Of a stretch of DNA of 64,000 nt, positions 36,650 to 49,042 are shown one piece after another. The first letter of the stretch is position 1; each line of letters begins with the position of its first letter. The stretch spans positions 1-64,000 of the forward strand of contig CAKKTI010000036.1 of assembly GCA_920105805.1 (NCBI GenBank), given 5' to 3'. A model generated the notes under the pieces. That model was not told the DNA's origin, ran no database searches, and worked only from the letters and a program-made list of their open reading frames with translations. Source of the stretch: Condylostoma magnum (lineage: Eukaryota > Ciliophora > Heterotrichea > Heterotrichida > Condylostomatidae). Both the position numbers and the translations under genes were made by a program.

Positions 36650-37141
36650 ATGGGAGCCTAAGCCACAATAGAGAAAAAGAAAATTTATATACATCCGGTT
36701 CCGGGCACCTTTGGAGCCCCAATAAAGCGTAAAAATCACTTAACAATTTACTCTGATGATTAAATAATTCAACTTCAGTTTGATCTAAGTCATACAGTAA
36801 AATAACTAAAATATTAAATTTAATGCAAAACAGGTAAAAGCCTTAAGCTTTTCATGGGACAGACAAAGCTAAGGTCTTCAGATACACTCGAAGAGCTAGG
36901 AATATCAGATCATACAATGATTAGGGCAAGGTTTATAGAGAACTCGTTAGATAATAGGTATGATTGCAGTTGCGGATCAACACGGTCTTTTACTTAGAGA
37001 GAAAATAACTCTGATAGCTCTGCTAATTCTGGAAATTATCTAAAGGAAATCGATTTCTCTGTTTATGCTGTTCCTGAGGCTTAACTCTTAAATAATCCTT
37101 TTTAGAGAGATAAAAGTGTATCTTTGAGAAGTAGGACATAA
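36650..37141 (+). CDS. Ubiquitin-like domain protein
   Basis: About 163 residues. Positions ~30-90 resemble a ubiquitin-like fold: IIQLQFDLSHTVKQLKYQIQ, then the GQTKLRSSDTLEELGISDHT segment, which matches the ubiquitin core GKQLEDGRTLSDYNI. There is no C-terminal Gly-Gly at the domain end, so it is likely a domain of an adaptor rather than a conjugated modifier. MGAQAT at the start fits myristoylation. The Ser/Arg-rich tail is probably disordered. The stop is one of four in-frame UAR codons between 37139 and 37159. Confidence 0.65.
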
Positions 37142-37460
37142 TTAGAGTAAATAAGTTAAAATGAAACTAGGATATTAGTGTATATTATTTATAAACTTAA
37201 AGGGTCGTTCTTATTGTGTGTTTATAAACAAACTAGCGCATTTATTGATAATCTATTTCAATGATGAATTTTGATATAAGCCTGGTATTAAGTTAAAACT
37301 TATTAGTTGATTTAAACTCAGTATATAAATCCTATTTAAAACAAAGTTAGCAATATACCCTAAACTACAAGCATTATAAAACATTATGCTAAGAATAAAT
37401 ATTAGTTTTATCCTTAAACTAAAACTCACAAACCTTTCATAATTTTCGTTAATTTTAAAA

Positions 37461-38618
37461 ATGGAATTTCAAATAGCTAGAACCCAAACAGTTTCCCCAG
37501 ATATTTAAAATTTTCATACAATAAAAAAGTACTCCTTTTTAGAGTACAAAGGAATGGACAGAAAACTTAAGTATACTGGATCTCAAGTAACTTAAAGAGA
37601 AAATATGCATATGCATCAAAAAAGAAACTTTTCATGTAATATTTCCTCACCTAGATCTAGAAAACTAAAATGTAAGCAAGCAAGAATGATAAACATTTAG
37701 AAGAGATTGCCTCTAAAGGATATTTCTTAAAACTCTGCTAACAGATTCCAAGAATACGATTGACAAACCTTAAAAATGCGAGAAAGGAATCAAAATCTTA
37801 TAAAGCAAATTCACCACTATCAGTAATATGATAAGGAAAACAAAACAATTCTTAACAACCAATTTCGCCAATTCAAAGCCCAAGTTCATCAGAAGATATA
37901 GATAATCAAAGGCCAAAAGCATCATTAGTACTTCTCAAAACAGTACCAGCATAAAGCTAACCAAGAGTATTCCAGCTTGAGTAACTTAATACAAGAAAAG
38001 ATTGCGAAAGGTAATCATATTAGGCTTTAATATTCTACTTTTAAAATGTCATAAGACAGTTCTTTGTACAGTATCTCAGGTGATGGTCATTAACGTAAAT
38101 AGATGCATCGGCTAATCATTCGTGACTAAAAAGCAAGAATACCTAAATTTAGAAATCTTGGAGCACTAAAACGAGAAATCTCAGAAAGTACAGCTCCTAA
38201 TACTAATTCTATCGCCTTTTAAAGCTCCTAAAAGTAAAAATTACAGCTTTCTAAGTAAAGTAGGCCAGATTTTGTTCCTCCTCTGCGTCCTAGAATTTTA
38301 GCAAAAACTACGAAATTTCATATAGCTTCTGATGATACATTTGCTTTTAATCAGTATAAGTGAATTTTATGTAGGTAAACGGAATTAAAGAGAGTAAGAG
38401 AAATGCAAAATGCTAAGTTTCCTTTCTGGTTTTAAGATTCTTTATAAAACACTGAAACTGGAAGATAGAAAGAATCAGCTAGGGCAGTTCTTATTGAAAA
38501 GATTAAAAATGAGAGACCTAGAAACTAAATTACGAATTGGATGCTTGTAAATTTTAATTAGAATATGTCAGATTGTCTTAATAGCCTTAAAATTTAGTTA
38601 TGTAAAATTATTAAATGA
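37461..38618 (+). CDS. Unrecognised basic, Gln/Lys/Ser-rich protein
   Basis: About 385 residues from ATG to TGA (a TAG at 38595 may be the true stop). It is rich in Lys, Arg, Gln and Ser throughout. It carries short recurrent basic-aromatic stretches (QEYDWQTLKMRERNQNL, HHYQQYDKENKTILNNQF) and a conserved-looking C-terminal part (RPDFVPPLRPRILAKTTKFH, FPFWFQDSLQNTETGRQ). There is no membrane segment or known motif. Composition and the PPLRPRI-type strings recall microtubule-associated ciliary proteins, but that is only an impression. Confidence 0.55.
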
Positions 38619-40507
38619 GCGATTTTGTTGATGTTAGATTATTAAGTTAATAATAGAAATAATCAAGAAAATTTAGATGTTTTTATGATGCATATAATTA
38701 TTATATTAAACAATTACCTGTACACTTTTATTCTTTGTTACTAGTTTGAAAGAATTGTTTTAGATTTTAATTAGTAAATTCTCTTATTCATTATATATTG
38801 TAGTCACTGCAAAGAAGTGGGTATTGAATAAAATGGTAAAGAGAAATATGAATTAAAGTTATAAAAGATTTATTATTTTGATTAAAAGGGTGATAATAAA
38901 TGTTGCAATTATTAAACTGTTTTATTATATTTCCTAGTTAGGTTATTATATAATTGTGTTATTTTAAGAGAAATGCCAAAAGAATTAATAAACTGACAAA
39001 AAAGGAATTATTATTAGTTTTATAAAATTTAATTATAATTACGTGATAGGGCTTTATTCAAAAACATCCAGAGTATTAAAAGCTTATTAGTATATAGAGG
39101 TTTAAGCAATAATAAAACATGTAGCAATTAAAACTATCCTATTATTTTATACATTCAATTATTTTAGTAAAATAGTCAAGTTAATCTAAATTGTATTTTT
39201 AAAAAGAGAAATGACCCTCTATATCACAAATTTCCAATCTATGCCAAAATATAAGACTTTTATCTTAATTCAAGGATCATAATTACTTTAACTAAAGTTA
39301 CAATGAAAACTTCTTGAGTCATAACTATATAATGAGCAGATAAAATGAACCTTTTAATTCATTTAAAACCCAATACTATATAAAAAAGTTAAACAATAAA
39401 AATAAAGCTAGACTAAAGTGTACACATAGTTTATATCAGGCTATTAGCTAAGTATTTAAAGCTAAATAATTCAAAGACTTGCTAGAATATTCCCTTGTTT
39501 TTTAATTTTACTGATAATTTTTTAGATAAATGGACTTTTCTCAAAACCATTTAAATGCAATTTTTTCAGTTGCTATGAATATAGAAAATATTTAAATCAA
39601 ATCCTGATTATGGATACCCATTTGATATAAAAAAGCTCTATGTAATCATAGTTTAAGATGTAAAAACCATTAAAATGGCTAGTATTTTTTAATCGATAGA
39701 ATAAAATTATCAGCCTTATATTATTGTAAATTATCCCAGTTATAAATTCACTGATACTTTTATCAGTGAAGGTGAAAGAATTATAAAAATAATTAAACTT
39801 CCCTTAGCTTTAATAATACGGCTTCTACTCCTTAAAAGCTTATATAGTATATAGCTTTGATTAGAATAACAATTGTCAAGTGTGTAAACAAATTACACGT
39901 TTTAAAAGGATAATAATTGATTGAGTGATTAATTCTAGTCAATTTGAAAGAAGATGCATTGAAAGCTGAATTGCATAAAATATTTAAGTAACTTTACTGT
40001 GTAATTTAAAGTTTTATACTGCGTATTTATATTTAAATTGACTTTGTATGATATTTGTGTAAGTTCTAGATGGAATCTACCAAATCGAAAAGCCTAGCTA
40101 TCTGTATAACTCTATCTCAACTGTTCTGTTAGTACTCATGTTATCCTTTATTGATTTGAAGTTAACTTTTGTATAATTTTGAAGGCTTATTAGAAGATTG
40201 TAACTTAAGAACTAATAAGCATTTATCAATATCTTGTAATTACACTATCAACCTAAAATCATAGCTTTATTTTGACTAATATTGATTTTAATAACCAAAG
40301 TATAGGATATTATCCTACTCTTATTTGCTGAGTAATAAAAAGGACTAAGTAATAGTAATTATTTGTATCAACTTCTTTTTATGTATAAATAGAACTAAAA
40401 ACTCCTATGATTTTAGCCATTTAAATTTTACATGATTATAATTTTCTATAATACCAATAAAAATACACTCTTGAGGGGTAATAGATACTTAATAAATTAC
40501 TATATTT
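38619..40507. other. Long AT-rich spacer
   Basis: Nearly 1.9 kb, the longest gene-free stretch. Both strands give only AT-driven frames without motifs. There is no tandem repeat, inverted repeat or RNA-like structure that I can defend. Confidence 0.5.
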
Positions 40508-41839
40508 TTAAACGTTACTAAACTAATTATTCTCAGCCAAATAGTTATAAAGAGAAATCTCTAGCTTGGAGACTTTTAATTTGTCTATTTAGCTATCATC
40601 CTAAACTGCTTAATCCAGCATCTATTGTCTTTATTTGCTTGTGCCACATAAGTGAAATATCATTCTCCATAGTAAGTATTGAAATTTATCATATTCCCTG
40701 CATAGATCTAAAATTTACTTTTTTATATACTTAACAAACACATACTGACTACACTGGTATTCTTTAGAATCAAGACAATCTTTACAGCACTTATGATCTT
40801 ACTATCTTAAATACTCTAAAACTTCTATATTATCAATAGCAGGCTGCTATAAATCTTTTGAAATTCAGTGCAGAAGAATCGATGCTTTTAAATTGATATC
40901 TTCAAATTCCTCTATAGACTCAAATCTATGCTTATCAAATTAGTGGAATAAATGTTTTATTTAATCAGTAAACTAGTTTCCTCAATCAAACAAGAACGCA
41001 TCTCCTAATTACTAACAATCAATGCTTCCTTATTCAATATCTTTCTTATTATCCTTAATTAAATAGTAAACCAATATAGGTAAAGTGTACTTAGTATACT
41101 CCCACGGATTTAAGTACTTCTACTTCTTAACTACCTTTTACAATTACATAGGAACAGCATACTCCCATACTTTATTCTTAGTCAACTCTCTTGAGAAAAA
41201 CATAACAAATTTTTCTTAACTTTCCCTTTCAATAGCTCCTTCTCTTTACTACCTAACAAATTCAATTGCTTGCTTTCAATTAAATTCATGGTCATAAACT
41301 AAATAACAAGCAATGATTAGCCCTGTCCTTCCAAGTCCTGCATGACAGTGTATCATTACTCTTCCTCTACTTTTGATTTCATATCGAATCATCTGTAAAA
41401 TCTAAAGCGCGTATTTATAAGAAGGATAAGTATTATCAAGTCATCCAAAATTGTATACATTTATACCATTATCTGTAAAAGTGTCGTTTGTATAGGAAAA
41501 TTAACCGTCTACAAGACCATCTCCGCAGTATTTGTGCTCGCCTGATAATTGTAAATTAAAGACTCCTGTTATGTTACTTTTCTAAAATTTTTAGATTAAA
41601 TCAAATTCTTATATAAGCTTGTTTGTAGGTCGTTAAGAGGCTAAAATACTTGGAGTAATTCAGTTGCTATGTAAGCCAGAAATTGCTGAGTTTTCATTGC
41701 GTCGCCAATCCTCTCTTTTGCAATTTCTCCCACAGAATAATCAGCAGATCAAGTTGTTAGGGCTTTGTGTTTTGGTTTGTCTCTTATAACTTCTTTCGAA
41801 ATTGCTCTCAATGTTTCTTTCTGAGCCGCAACAAAGCAT
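40508..41839 (-). CDS. PTPDC1: PTPDC1-like tyrosine/dual-specificity phosphatase
   Basis: About 443 residues. The catalytic loop HCHAGLGRTG (Cys and Arg of CX5R) is followed by LIIACYLVYDHEF. Upstream are the family blocks SAISGLHSNWITPSILASQRP, a general-acid region INVYNFGWLDNTYPSYKY, and GVFNLQLSGEH. This arrangement is that of PTPDC1/PTP9Q22, a centrosome- and cilium-linked phosphatase in animals. The C-terminal ~230 residues are helical and not recognised. The stop is uncertain (TAG 40523-40525 or TAA 40508-40510), as the next TGA is ~240 bp further on. It is the only gene of its strand between two long spacers. Confidence 0.85.
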
Positions 41840-42216
41840 ATTTTTAGGATTTAATAATAGGAAAATTATGTTTTTATGGTGTAAAGAGGAGTGATTAGGT
41901 AATGTGTAATTTACTCACATTAAAATGGTTTTATTCTGTTTGTAAATAAATTTATACTATTGACCTAAGAACAGTATTTAATCTATTAAAATTTGAAAAA
42001 ACAATTATTATACATGCATTAGATTATAATCTCTTTTTCAACTGCTTTATACTATTAATCAACTAATAAATATTCTCCCCTAATTAGACTATCCTGAAAT
42101 CCTCTATAACTGTATACTAACAAAACCTCCTTCAAATCACCTGCCAATTAACCCTCTATAACGACTTCCTGTACATTCTTCATGCAATAGTCACCTTATA
42201 TACGGAGAATAATTAA
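41840..42216. other. Divergent intergenic region
   Basis: 377 bp between the PTPDC1-like start and the PLAC8 start, AT-rich, with no motif I can name. It must contain both promoters. Confidence 0.5.
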
Positions 42217-42528
42217 ATGGCAGACTTCGAAATACCTTTATTTGGATGTTTTGATGAAATAGCACTGACTCTTTGTGCATGTTGTTTGCCGTGTGGCGCT
42301 TGTTACTTATAAGCTTAAGCAGTTGATATGGCAACTAAAGAAGGAATGATGATGCCTTGTTTACTCATTGGATGCTGTGGAGGTTTTGGAGCTGCGTGTA
42401 ATAGGGGGAAAATTAGAGAAAAGTATAGTTATGATGGAGGTTATATCTAAGACTTAGCTATATCATGCTGTTGTGGGTGTTGTGCTGTTGTACAAGAAAC
42501 AAGAGAGGTTAGGTCAAGGGAGACATGA
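42217..42528 (+). CDS. PLAC8-family cysteine-rich protein
   Basis: About 103 residues, the usual size. Family pattern visible: PLFGCFDEIALTLCACCLPC near the start, a hydrophobic CLLIGCCGGFG stretch, then RGKIREKYSYDGGYIQDLAI, CCCGCCAVVQETREV at the end. PLAC8 proteins sit at membranes and are linked to organ size and metal transport in plants and to differentiation in animals; the role in ciliates is unknown. It ends at TGA. Two internal TAA codons encode Gln (YLQAQAVD). Confidence 0.92.
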
Positions 42529-42591
42529 TAGTTTAATAGTATAAGCAAATTTATTAAATTGTATAAAATAAACACTCCTATTATAATAAAG

Positions 42592-43293
42592 ATGTAAAGA
42601 TAAGGTGAGGTTTTTGTAATTCATTTACCATAAACGCTCAACTAGTCTAAAGTTTGCCAGCTTTTATAGTATTTAACAGAAATAGAGGAAACTAATGGGC
42701 CAAAGGCTTTACTTTTAACTGGCTAAAGCCCTGGAATATTTTGTAATGGGCTGGATTTAGTAAATCAAAGGGCAAATTTAACAGTTGAATCATATTTATA
42801 AACTATGTAAGTAATAGGCGAGTTTATACTAAAACTTGTTACACTGGGAGTTCCTACAATAGCTGCTATTAATGGGCCTGCATAATCTATTGGCTTTATA
42901 ATAGCTTTGGCATGTGATTTTAGATTAATAGAATAAAATGCAAGTGTATCTATGCCTGATGTTAATATAGAAATATTACCTTAAATACTTTATGATGTAT
43001 TGATGAACAAAAGTTAATAAAGTTTTAATATTATGTCGTTTTTACAGAATGCTGAGTATACGGCTGCAATGCTCCTAGATAGATAAATAGTTGAAAAAAT
43101 ATATACTAGAGATAATTTAATATACAAGGCTATTTAATTTGTACACAAAATCAGCAATTTTGGAGTTAAAACCAAAGTTTTAGAAAGCCTGAAAAAATCA
43201 ATATTTTGATTACACAATAAGCATGAGAATTAGCCTCTTTATACTTAGGAAGAAATCGAGTTAATAAGAATGAATATAGCACAATTAATTTAG
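42592..43293 (+). CDS. Crotonase-fold enzyme (enoyl-CoA hydratase/isomerase, ECI-like)
   Basis: About 233 residues. The first oxyanion-hole strand is PKALLLTGQSPGIFCNGLDL. The second is PTIAAINGPAQSIGFIIALA, followed by CDFRLIEQNASVSMPDVNIE. Typical members have GPAxGGG at the second hole; here two glycines are replaced (GPAQSIG), so catalytic ability is uncertain. The Glu of VNIEI may be the single acid of delta3-delta2 enoyl-CoA isomerases, which serve beta-oxidation of unsaturated fatty acids. No targeting signal is seen. It closes with three stops in a row, TAGTAATAA. 63 bp separate it from the PLAC8 gene. Confidence 0.8.
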
Positions 43294-43509
43294 TAATAAT
43301 TTACATAGAGTATTAAGTGTAGATAGTTATTTTACAGAGATTTTAATTTTCTATTGCCTTTGCATAATAAAATAAGCAAAGTATAATGGATTAATTATGA
43401 AAGTTGACAATATCCTCTTTTCTCAATTAATTATAAGGAGTTAGGTATATACTTAAAACTAGTCCTTTTTATAAGGTTTAATTAAATAAACTTAATGAAT
43501 AATAGAAGA

Positions 43510-44619
43510 TTAAAAAATAATACAAGATGCACACGCTCCTCGTCCCTCTGAGTTTAACTTTTAAGAACTATCCGCTCTTCTTGCAACTATTTTTTCCTTT
43601 TCATACATTTAAGTTAATATGCCAAGTTCATTTTACAATTATTGTACATTCATATTATTAGAACTAGTATCCTCATCACAAAGCATTTTTTTCTGATTAA
43701 AAAGTTAATAAAGTTTATCTTTAGCAATATTTAGCTATTTTTCTAACTTGTCTTTACTATTTTTAGTCTATTTTACCTATTTTTGCATTTTAAGCACTTT
43801 CATACTATTTTCTTGAATCCAAGTATCTCCTTCACTATCAATAGTTATCTATATCTCCTAGTTCTTTTCTTCATGCTCTTTAATCTGATCTTCTAACTAC
43901 TCTAAAGTAGTCTTTTCCATTTAGTATTTAAAAGAGATATCTTAAATTTCTTATAGAATCCTTTCTTCCTCATTCTAAGTTTAATTCAGTTCCACTTCCT
44001 TTTCTTTATATTGATTTTACAATCCTTCATAATATTAACTTTTAATCCTAGCCTCTTCCTCTGCTTTTTCTATTAAAACCATCAATTTTTCCTCTCTTAT
44101 TTTAATCATCTCCTCTTTCTCCTACAAGGCCTTTTCTAACTCCTCCATTTCCTTCTTTTCCTCTTCTAAATTTCTATCTTTATTTCCCTCAGCTCTCTCT
44201 TCTAGTTCTCTTTTAAATCCTTTGAGATTCTCAATTTATATCTATAGTTTTTCTCTCGTAGATTGCTTTAAAATATCATCATAACAAGTTTAACATACTC
44301 TTGTAGGAATCATTCTCTCAGGATGTGTAATTTTGTTATTAGAGCACTTCCTGCATACTCCTCTATAACAAAATTTACTGCTTAAAACATACCATCGGAA
44401 TTTCCTTGCATGTGCTATTCCCAATTTACCAAATTTTGCATTGCAACAAATACAGTGCGTGTCTGTTCTATGGCCTTGTCGATTTGCAGGCAGCTCACTT
44501 ATTATACCTAAAACACTTGTAGTAAGGCTGCTAGCCATTGTGGAGTACGGACGTTACTCCTCCTCATCAAAACTATTTCTATAATTAATTGTACTATTTA
44601 GGCTGTGTTGTCTTGACAT
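43510..44619 (-). CDS. Coiled-coil protein with FYVE-like zinc finger
   Basis: About 369 residues. The N-terminal finger (residues ~50-110) contains CICCNAKFG, ARKFRWYVLSSKFC, RGVCRKCSNNKI, RVCQTCYDDI. Cys spacing and the ending match FYVE/FYVE-related fingers, but the PI3P-binding R(R/K)HHCR core is altered to RKFRWYVLSS, so lipid binding is doubtful. The remaining ~250 residues are a continuous charged coiled coil (LEEEKKEMEELEKALQEKEE). Probably a membrane-traffic or scaffold protein. Its start codon is only 10 bp from the divergent SK channel start. The stop is TAA 43510. Confidence 0.75.
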
Positions 44620-44629
44620 TTAATATAAA

Positions 44630-46015
44630 ATGAAGATTGCATCTATAACTAATGGAAATTTAGATAAAACATAGATTTTGAATAAATCAGTAAGTTTGAT
44701 AGTATAGCAAAAGACTAATTATAAGAGATAGATTAGATTCCTAGATAATTTGAGTGGAGTTATTGCAGTTTCTAACATTGTTCTGGCTTATTATGAAAAT
44801 GAAGATTTTTACAGTGATTAGGGCAGTAAAGAGAGAAATGAAAGCACGTTCTATGGGACTATCATAAGAGCGGTGAATTGTATGCTAGTTTTAGCACTGG
44901 TAATACTAATTTGGGCTAGATATTCATTCATAATTAAACAGTTAAAAACATAGAAATAGCTGGGACCTTAAGATGGGCTTATAAGCTCTGGAAAGTATAG
45001 GTATTTGATTCCTGAGGTGATTATTTGCCTCCCATGTACTCCTCCTCTTTTAGACGGAGCAATAAATGGAACTATGCTTGGAGGTACTTATGAGTACTCG
45101 TATAATTCTTTGATATTTTGCCTTATGTTGTTCCGCTTGTATCTTTTATCAAGGGTTTTTTACAACTACTCAAGATGATCTACTCCCCAAGCTAAAAGAA
45201 TTCTAAGAAAGTTTTCAGTATAACCTAATCTAGTCTTTGCATTCAAAGCTGAATTTAAATATAGACCGTTTCTATAGCTGTCTGTAATGATACTTTTATT
45301 CTTATTTGTAAGTGGCTCTTAATTCAGAATATTAGAAAGATCATTCGAAGGAGACACCTAGAATCAGCTGGATATGTCTCATATAACTAATGCAATCTGA
45401 GTTATCATAATCACATTAACTACCGTCGGGTATGGTGATGGATATCCTACTACTCATTTCGGAAGACTTATTGCTGCTATTTCATGTATATTTGGACTGA
45501 TTGTGATTAGTTTAATGGTGTATATATTAACGGATGCTACTTCAATGAATAAGCAGGAGGACAAGGCTTATAATATCATAAAGATTGTAAGTAGTAAAAA
45601 TTACATATAGTAAAAGGCAGGAATGGTTATTTAGTGTAGCTTTAGATTTCACTAGTCATAGAGATAATAGCATTTTAAAACAAAGATATTTAGAACTTTT
45701 ATCGATTTTCTGAAATTGAGAAGGGCTATATCATTCTATGATCTTGATAATAAATTAGGAGTAAATAAAACAATACCTTATGATGAATTGCTTTAAATCC
45801 TGTAAAAGAAAATGGTTAATGATATGAGAGAAATAAGGAATATATTATAACAAACTATCCTACTAAAGCCAAGTATTGAAATTTTAGGAAGAAACTAACA
45901 GAAATTATTTATATAAATGAAAAGGCTGTAAGAACTGTAACAATAAACGCAGAATAAGATCTTAGAGTTGACATATTAGGCTAGTAACATCTAAAATGGT
46001 ATATATTACCTGTAA
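44630..46015 (+). CDS. SK-type (small-conductance) potassium channel
   Basis: About 461 residues. Six hydrophobic helices; the pore reads ITNAIWVIIITLTTVGYGDG followed by YPTTHFGR. The filter is the K+ signature GYGD with the SK-style GYP extension, and the pore-helix Trp is TGA. The inner helix is AAISCIFGLIVISLMVYIL. After it comes a basic helical region (QKAGMVIQCSFRFHQSQRQQ ... RTFIDFLKLRRAISFYDLD) in the position of the calmodulin-binding domain of SK channels. Thus it is probably opened by Ca2+-calmodulin at the plasma membrane or ciliary membrane. It ends at TAA. Confidence 0.85.
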
Positions 46016-46120
46016 TACGTCTCAGGAAGGTTGCATATTTATCAATAGTTATAACGTCTTTTAACATACAAAATTCGATTATACAATAAATCATAAATAA
46101 GTTCTAATAATTATTTTAAA

Positions 46121-47464
46121 ATGAACCCTAAACCCACAATAGTATTCTAAAGCTCTCAAACAAAAACTCACAGAAGAACATAAAGTGACACAGCTTTAAT
46201 GAACAATAAAATGATATCAACATAAGCCATGAACTCAACTAGAACATCTTTTATTCAAAATCCAATTAGCTTACGATTAGGACCTGGAAGCTACTCTATG
46301 AGAAATTTAACAACAGGGCCAAACCATTAATTTTCAACTACTTAAAGATTCGTAGTGACTCAACTAGATAAAGTGGAATCATTCCTTAGCAGAATGTAAA
46401 AAAGAACTGGATAAGTAGAATCTAAGTAAAGGATAAGAGAGAATAAATTAGTAGAATAGTACTACCCTAAAAATGTAAAGAAATAGAGAATTAAACTTGC
46501 AAAACTAGAAGAGTATAAATCGATAAATTCAAGGCTAAAAAAACAGCTAATTTATTATGATAAATAAACAGAAAGACAGAAGAGATATGAGGAAAAGGTT
46601 AGAAAATTTACTTGAAGGAGAAATAAAACAATTATTACCGATATTGGAAGAAAATGATGAAGAATATTACTTATAATGGGGTGAACTGATTAAAGTTTTA
46701 ATAAGTATAAACAAAGATAAGCCTTACACAAAAGATCAGATAAGGTTTTGAAAGTATTAATGAACTTTTGTATAGCATATGGTAAATTTGCCAGAGTAGC
46801 TAAAAGGAAGAGAGAACAAAAAGCTAAAATTATTTTAAAGAAGATGAATTCAAACATATTTCTTTGATTAGCTCGAAGGAAGTAAAAGTATCACAAATTG
46901 GCATTAGATACCATTGACCAGGCCTTAACCACCTAAAGTATCTTTAACTTAATGGCAGCATGAAAAACTAATATTTTGAAATTATAAAGAGCTTTTAGAA
47001 ATTTCATTAATAGAAAAAGATTTAGATATGTGCTGTTGAAATTAGGGTGAAATAAAGCTGAATACTCCTTTAAAACGTAGCATATGGGAAGAAAATCATA
47101 AAAATAATAAATGAATAACCGGTAAATTTTATAGGGCAGATAGACTATTCCCGATTTGATAAAAGAGTATTATATAAGGAAATTACTCCATTTTAAAGTG
47201 AAATAATTTAGCAAAGAGCTTCAGAACTATAGGAACTAATGCGGTGTTAAAGAAATGCAGTATAACTTAATTTTAGATACATTGAAAACATAAAGCTTTT
47301 TAACAGGTACGTAGATTGAACCTCTTAATCTGCCATCTCCTCCAGTGTTTTAAGGTAAAATTACAAAATAAGAATATATAGAACTTATAAGAAAAGCAAC
47401 TGCAAATAGAGTTCATTGGGAGGATATAATTAAACAGAGTAGTAATAAATATATTCCTCATTAA
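46121..47464 (+). CDS. IQ-motif basic protein, possibly cytoskeletal
   Basis: About 447 residues, strongly basic. The N-terminal part is Ser/Thr-rich and includes LGPGSYSM, similar to the PGPxxY repeats of microtubule-associated SHIPPO proteins (one copy only). A coiled segment follows (KKQRIKLAKLEEYKSINSRL). In the middle LQRAFRNFINRKRFRYVLL fits an IQ calmodulin-binding motif, with a second weaker basic helix before it. The end is TAA 47462 or TAG 47474, interlocked with the end of the opposing formyltransferase gene. The function is inferred only from these motifs. Confidence 0.55.
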
Positions 47465-47489
47465 AACGTGCATTAGTTAACAGTACTTA

Positions 47490-48554
47490 TTAATCTAATT
47501 TCAAGCTGTCTCCTGCTTCTTCTTTATATAGAATAGGTGTTGTATATAATTCTCTTCTTATATTCTTAGCTATAAAGGTCATTATGGGAGAGTTTTCAGT
47601 TTTTAATCCTTAAATTTTTATATCTGTAATAGCTATTCATCCATCACTTAACTTAAGATACAAAATCATATCGATTTTCCGCATAAAACGATTCCCTTTT
47701 TCAGCATTTGGCTTAAATCCAGGGTAAATTATCCATAAAGAGCCCGAAACTGCTTTAGGATATCTTTGGGATAATATCTGCTACTCTTCACTGTTAACTC
47801 TCCTCATATTATCAATTACAAATCTATTCTTTTTAAATAAACATCATGCACGCTTAGAAGTTCCCTAAAATGCTCTGAATTTAGCATAAAATTCCTCAAC
47901 TGTAGATTTAGTATTTAATTTAGCATCTGTATCTTAAAGTATAGGAGCTTTGGTAGCTAGATTTTCATCTTGAGCTCATGATTTCTCTTAGTATTAATCA
48001 AAGTTATTTAAAACATCTATCATAAGTTAAGATCCTCTACCAGCTAAAGTTTGTCTTAGATCTATGAAATTCATGTTTAATAGATCTAAATCATCGTACT
48101 CCTCCTAGGCTAAAATCTACCCAATATCAAATTTCTTCGGATTCACGTCTATAATAGAGACACCTGTTACTTTATCTCTATTCAAGATAGTGTGTTGTAT
48201 TGGAGTTGCTCCTCTATACCTAGGCAATAAAGAAGGATGCAGATTGATATTTATGTTACTCTTTTTCAACAACTTATCAGGTACTTTATGCCCAAAGGAC
48301 GCGATTGACAAAAAGTCGTATTGTTTATGCATTATATTGTAATCTGACTATAGTATATTTCAATCCTTCATCTTATCTTGTCTATTAAGAGGAATATGTA
48401 ATCTTAATTACTCATCTCTTACAAATTGCGCAAAATCTGAATAAGGGGCTGATGTAATGACTTCAATTTACTTCAATGAAGTTCTCAGCAAGTTTTTAAG
48501 CACTATCAATGACAATTAATCACTACCAAGAAAAAGTAATCGTTTTCCATTCAT
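47490..48554 (-). CDS. MTFMT: Methionyl-tRNA formyltransferase
   Basis: About 354 residues. It starts MNGKRLLFLGSDQLSL, like the Rossmann start of formyltransferases. The hallmark is ININLHPSLLPRYRGATPIQ, with the catalytic Asn and His and the SLLPxYRG loop, followed by TGVSIIDVNPKKFDIGQI, which holds the catalytic Asp. The C-terminal RNA-binding domain contains the AKFRAFQGTSKRAW block. It formylates initiator Met-tRNA with 10-formyl-tetrahydrofolate, in mitochondria for a eukaryote. A clear presequence is not visible. It ends with TAATAA (47487-47492). Its start is 32 bp from the divergent small gene. Confidence 0.92.
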
Positions 48555-48586
48555 CTTTATTTCTAACAATACAAATAATATAATCA

Positions 48587-48949
48587 ATGTCTAATATCTA
48601 TAATGACATCTCTTAAAATAGTATAAGTTTTGAATAATTTGCAAGAAATAAGCTTCCAAGCTACCCTTAATCCAATTCTATATCCTTTCAATAATTAGAG
48701 GACTTTGAAAACTCAGATTTTGCTATAGGAGGAGATTCCGACTAAGAAAGTGAAGGTTTTGCAACTTTTGCTGAAATGATGGAAGCTGAATAAAGATCAA
48801 AATAAAACAGTGAAGAGGCTACCTCAGCCTCTGGAATTAAGAAAATGAATATATAGCAGTAAAGAGAATAGGAAATAATATTCGAGAATGGGATAAATCA
48901 AGGAGCTGTCTGTCAAGGATGTTTTGCTGGTGAATGTGAAATAATTTAA
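48587..48949 (+). CDS. Small acidic protein with C-terminal Cys motif, unrecognised
   Basis: About 120 residues. Ser/Gln-rich start (MSNIYNDISQNSISFEQF), acidic middle (EDFENSDFAIGGDSDQESEG), and end GAVCQGCFAGECEIIQ with three Cys. The coding frame was chosen over the ATG of the overlapping frame because it alone gives an even acidic protein up to a UAR stop. The start codon is 32 bp from the formyltransferase start, matching the spacing of other divergent pairs here. TAA 48947 is taken as stop; TAA 48962 is possible. Confidence 0.55.
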
Positions 48950-49042
48950 CTTATATTCTGTTAATTCTATAACCTCTTTAATTATTTGCATTGTTGGTAG
49001 TATTTTAGTAAGTTACGGCATTTAAAACAATTAATTTTAATA

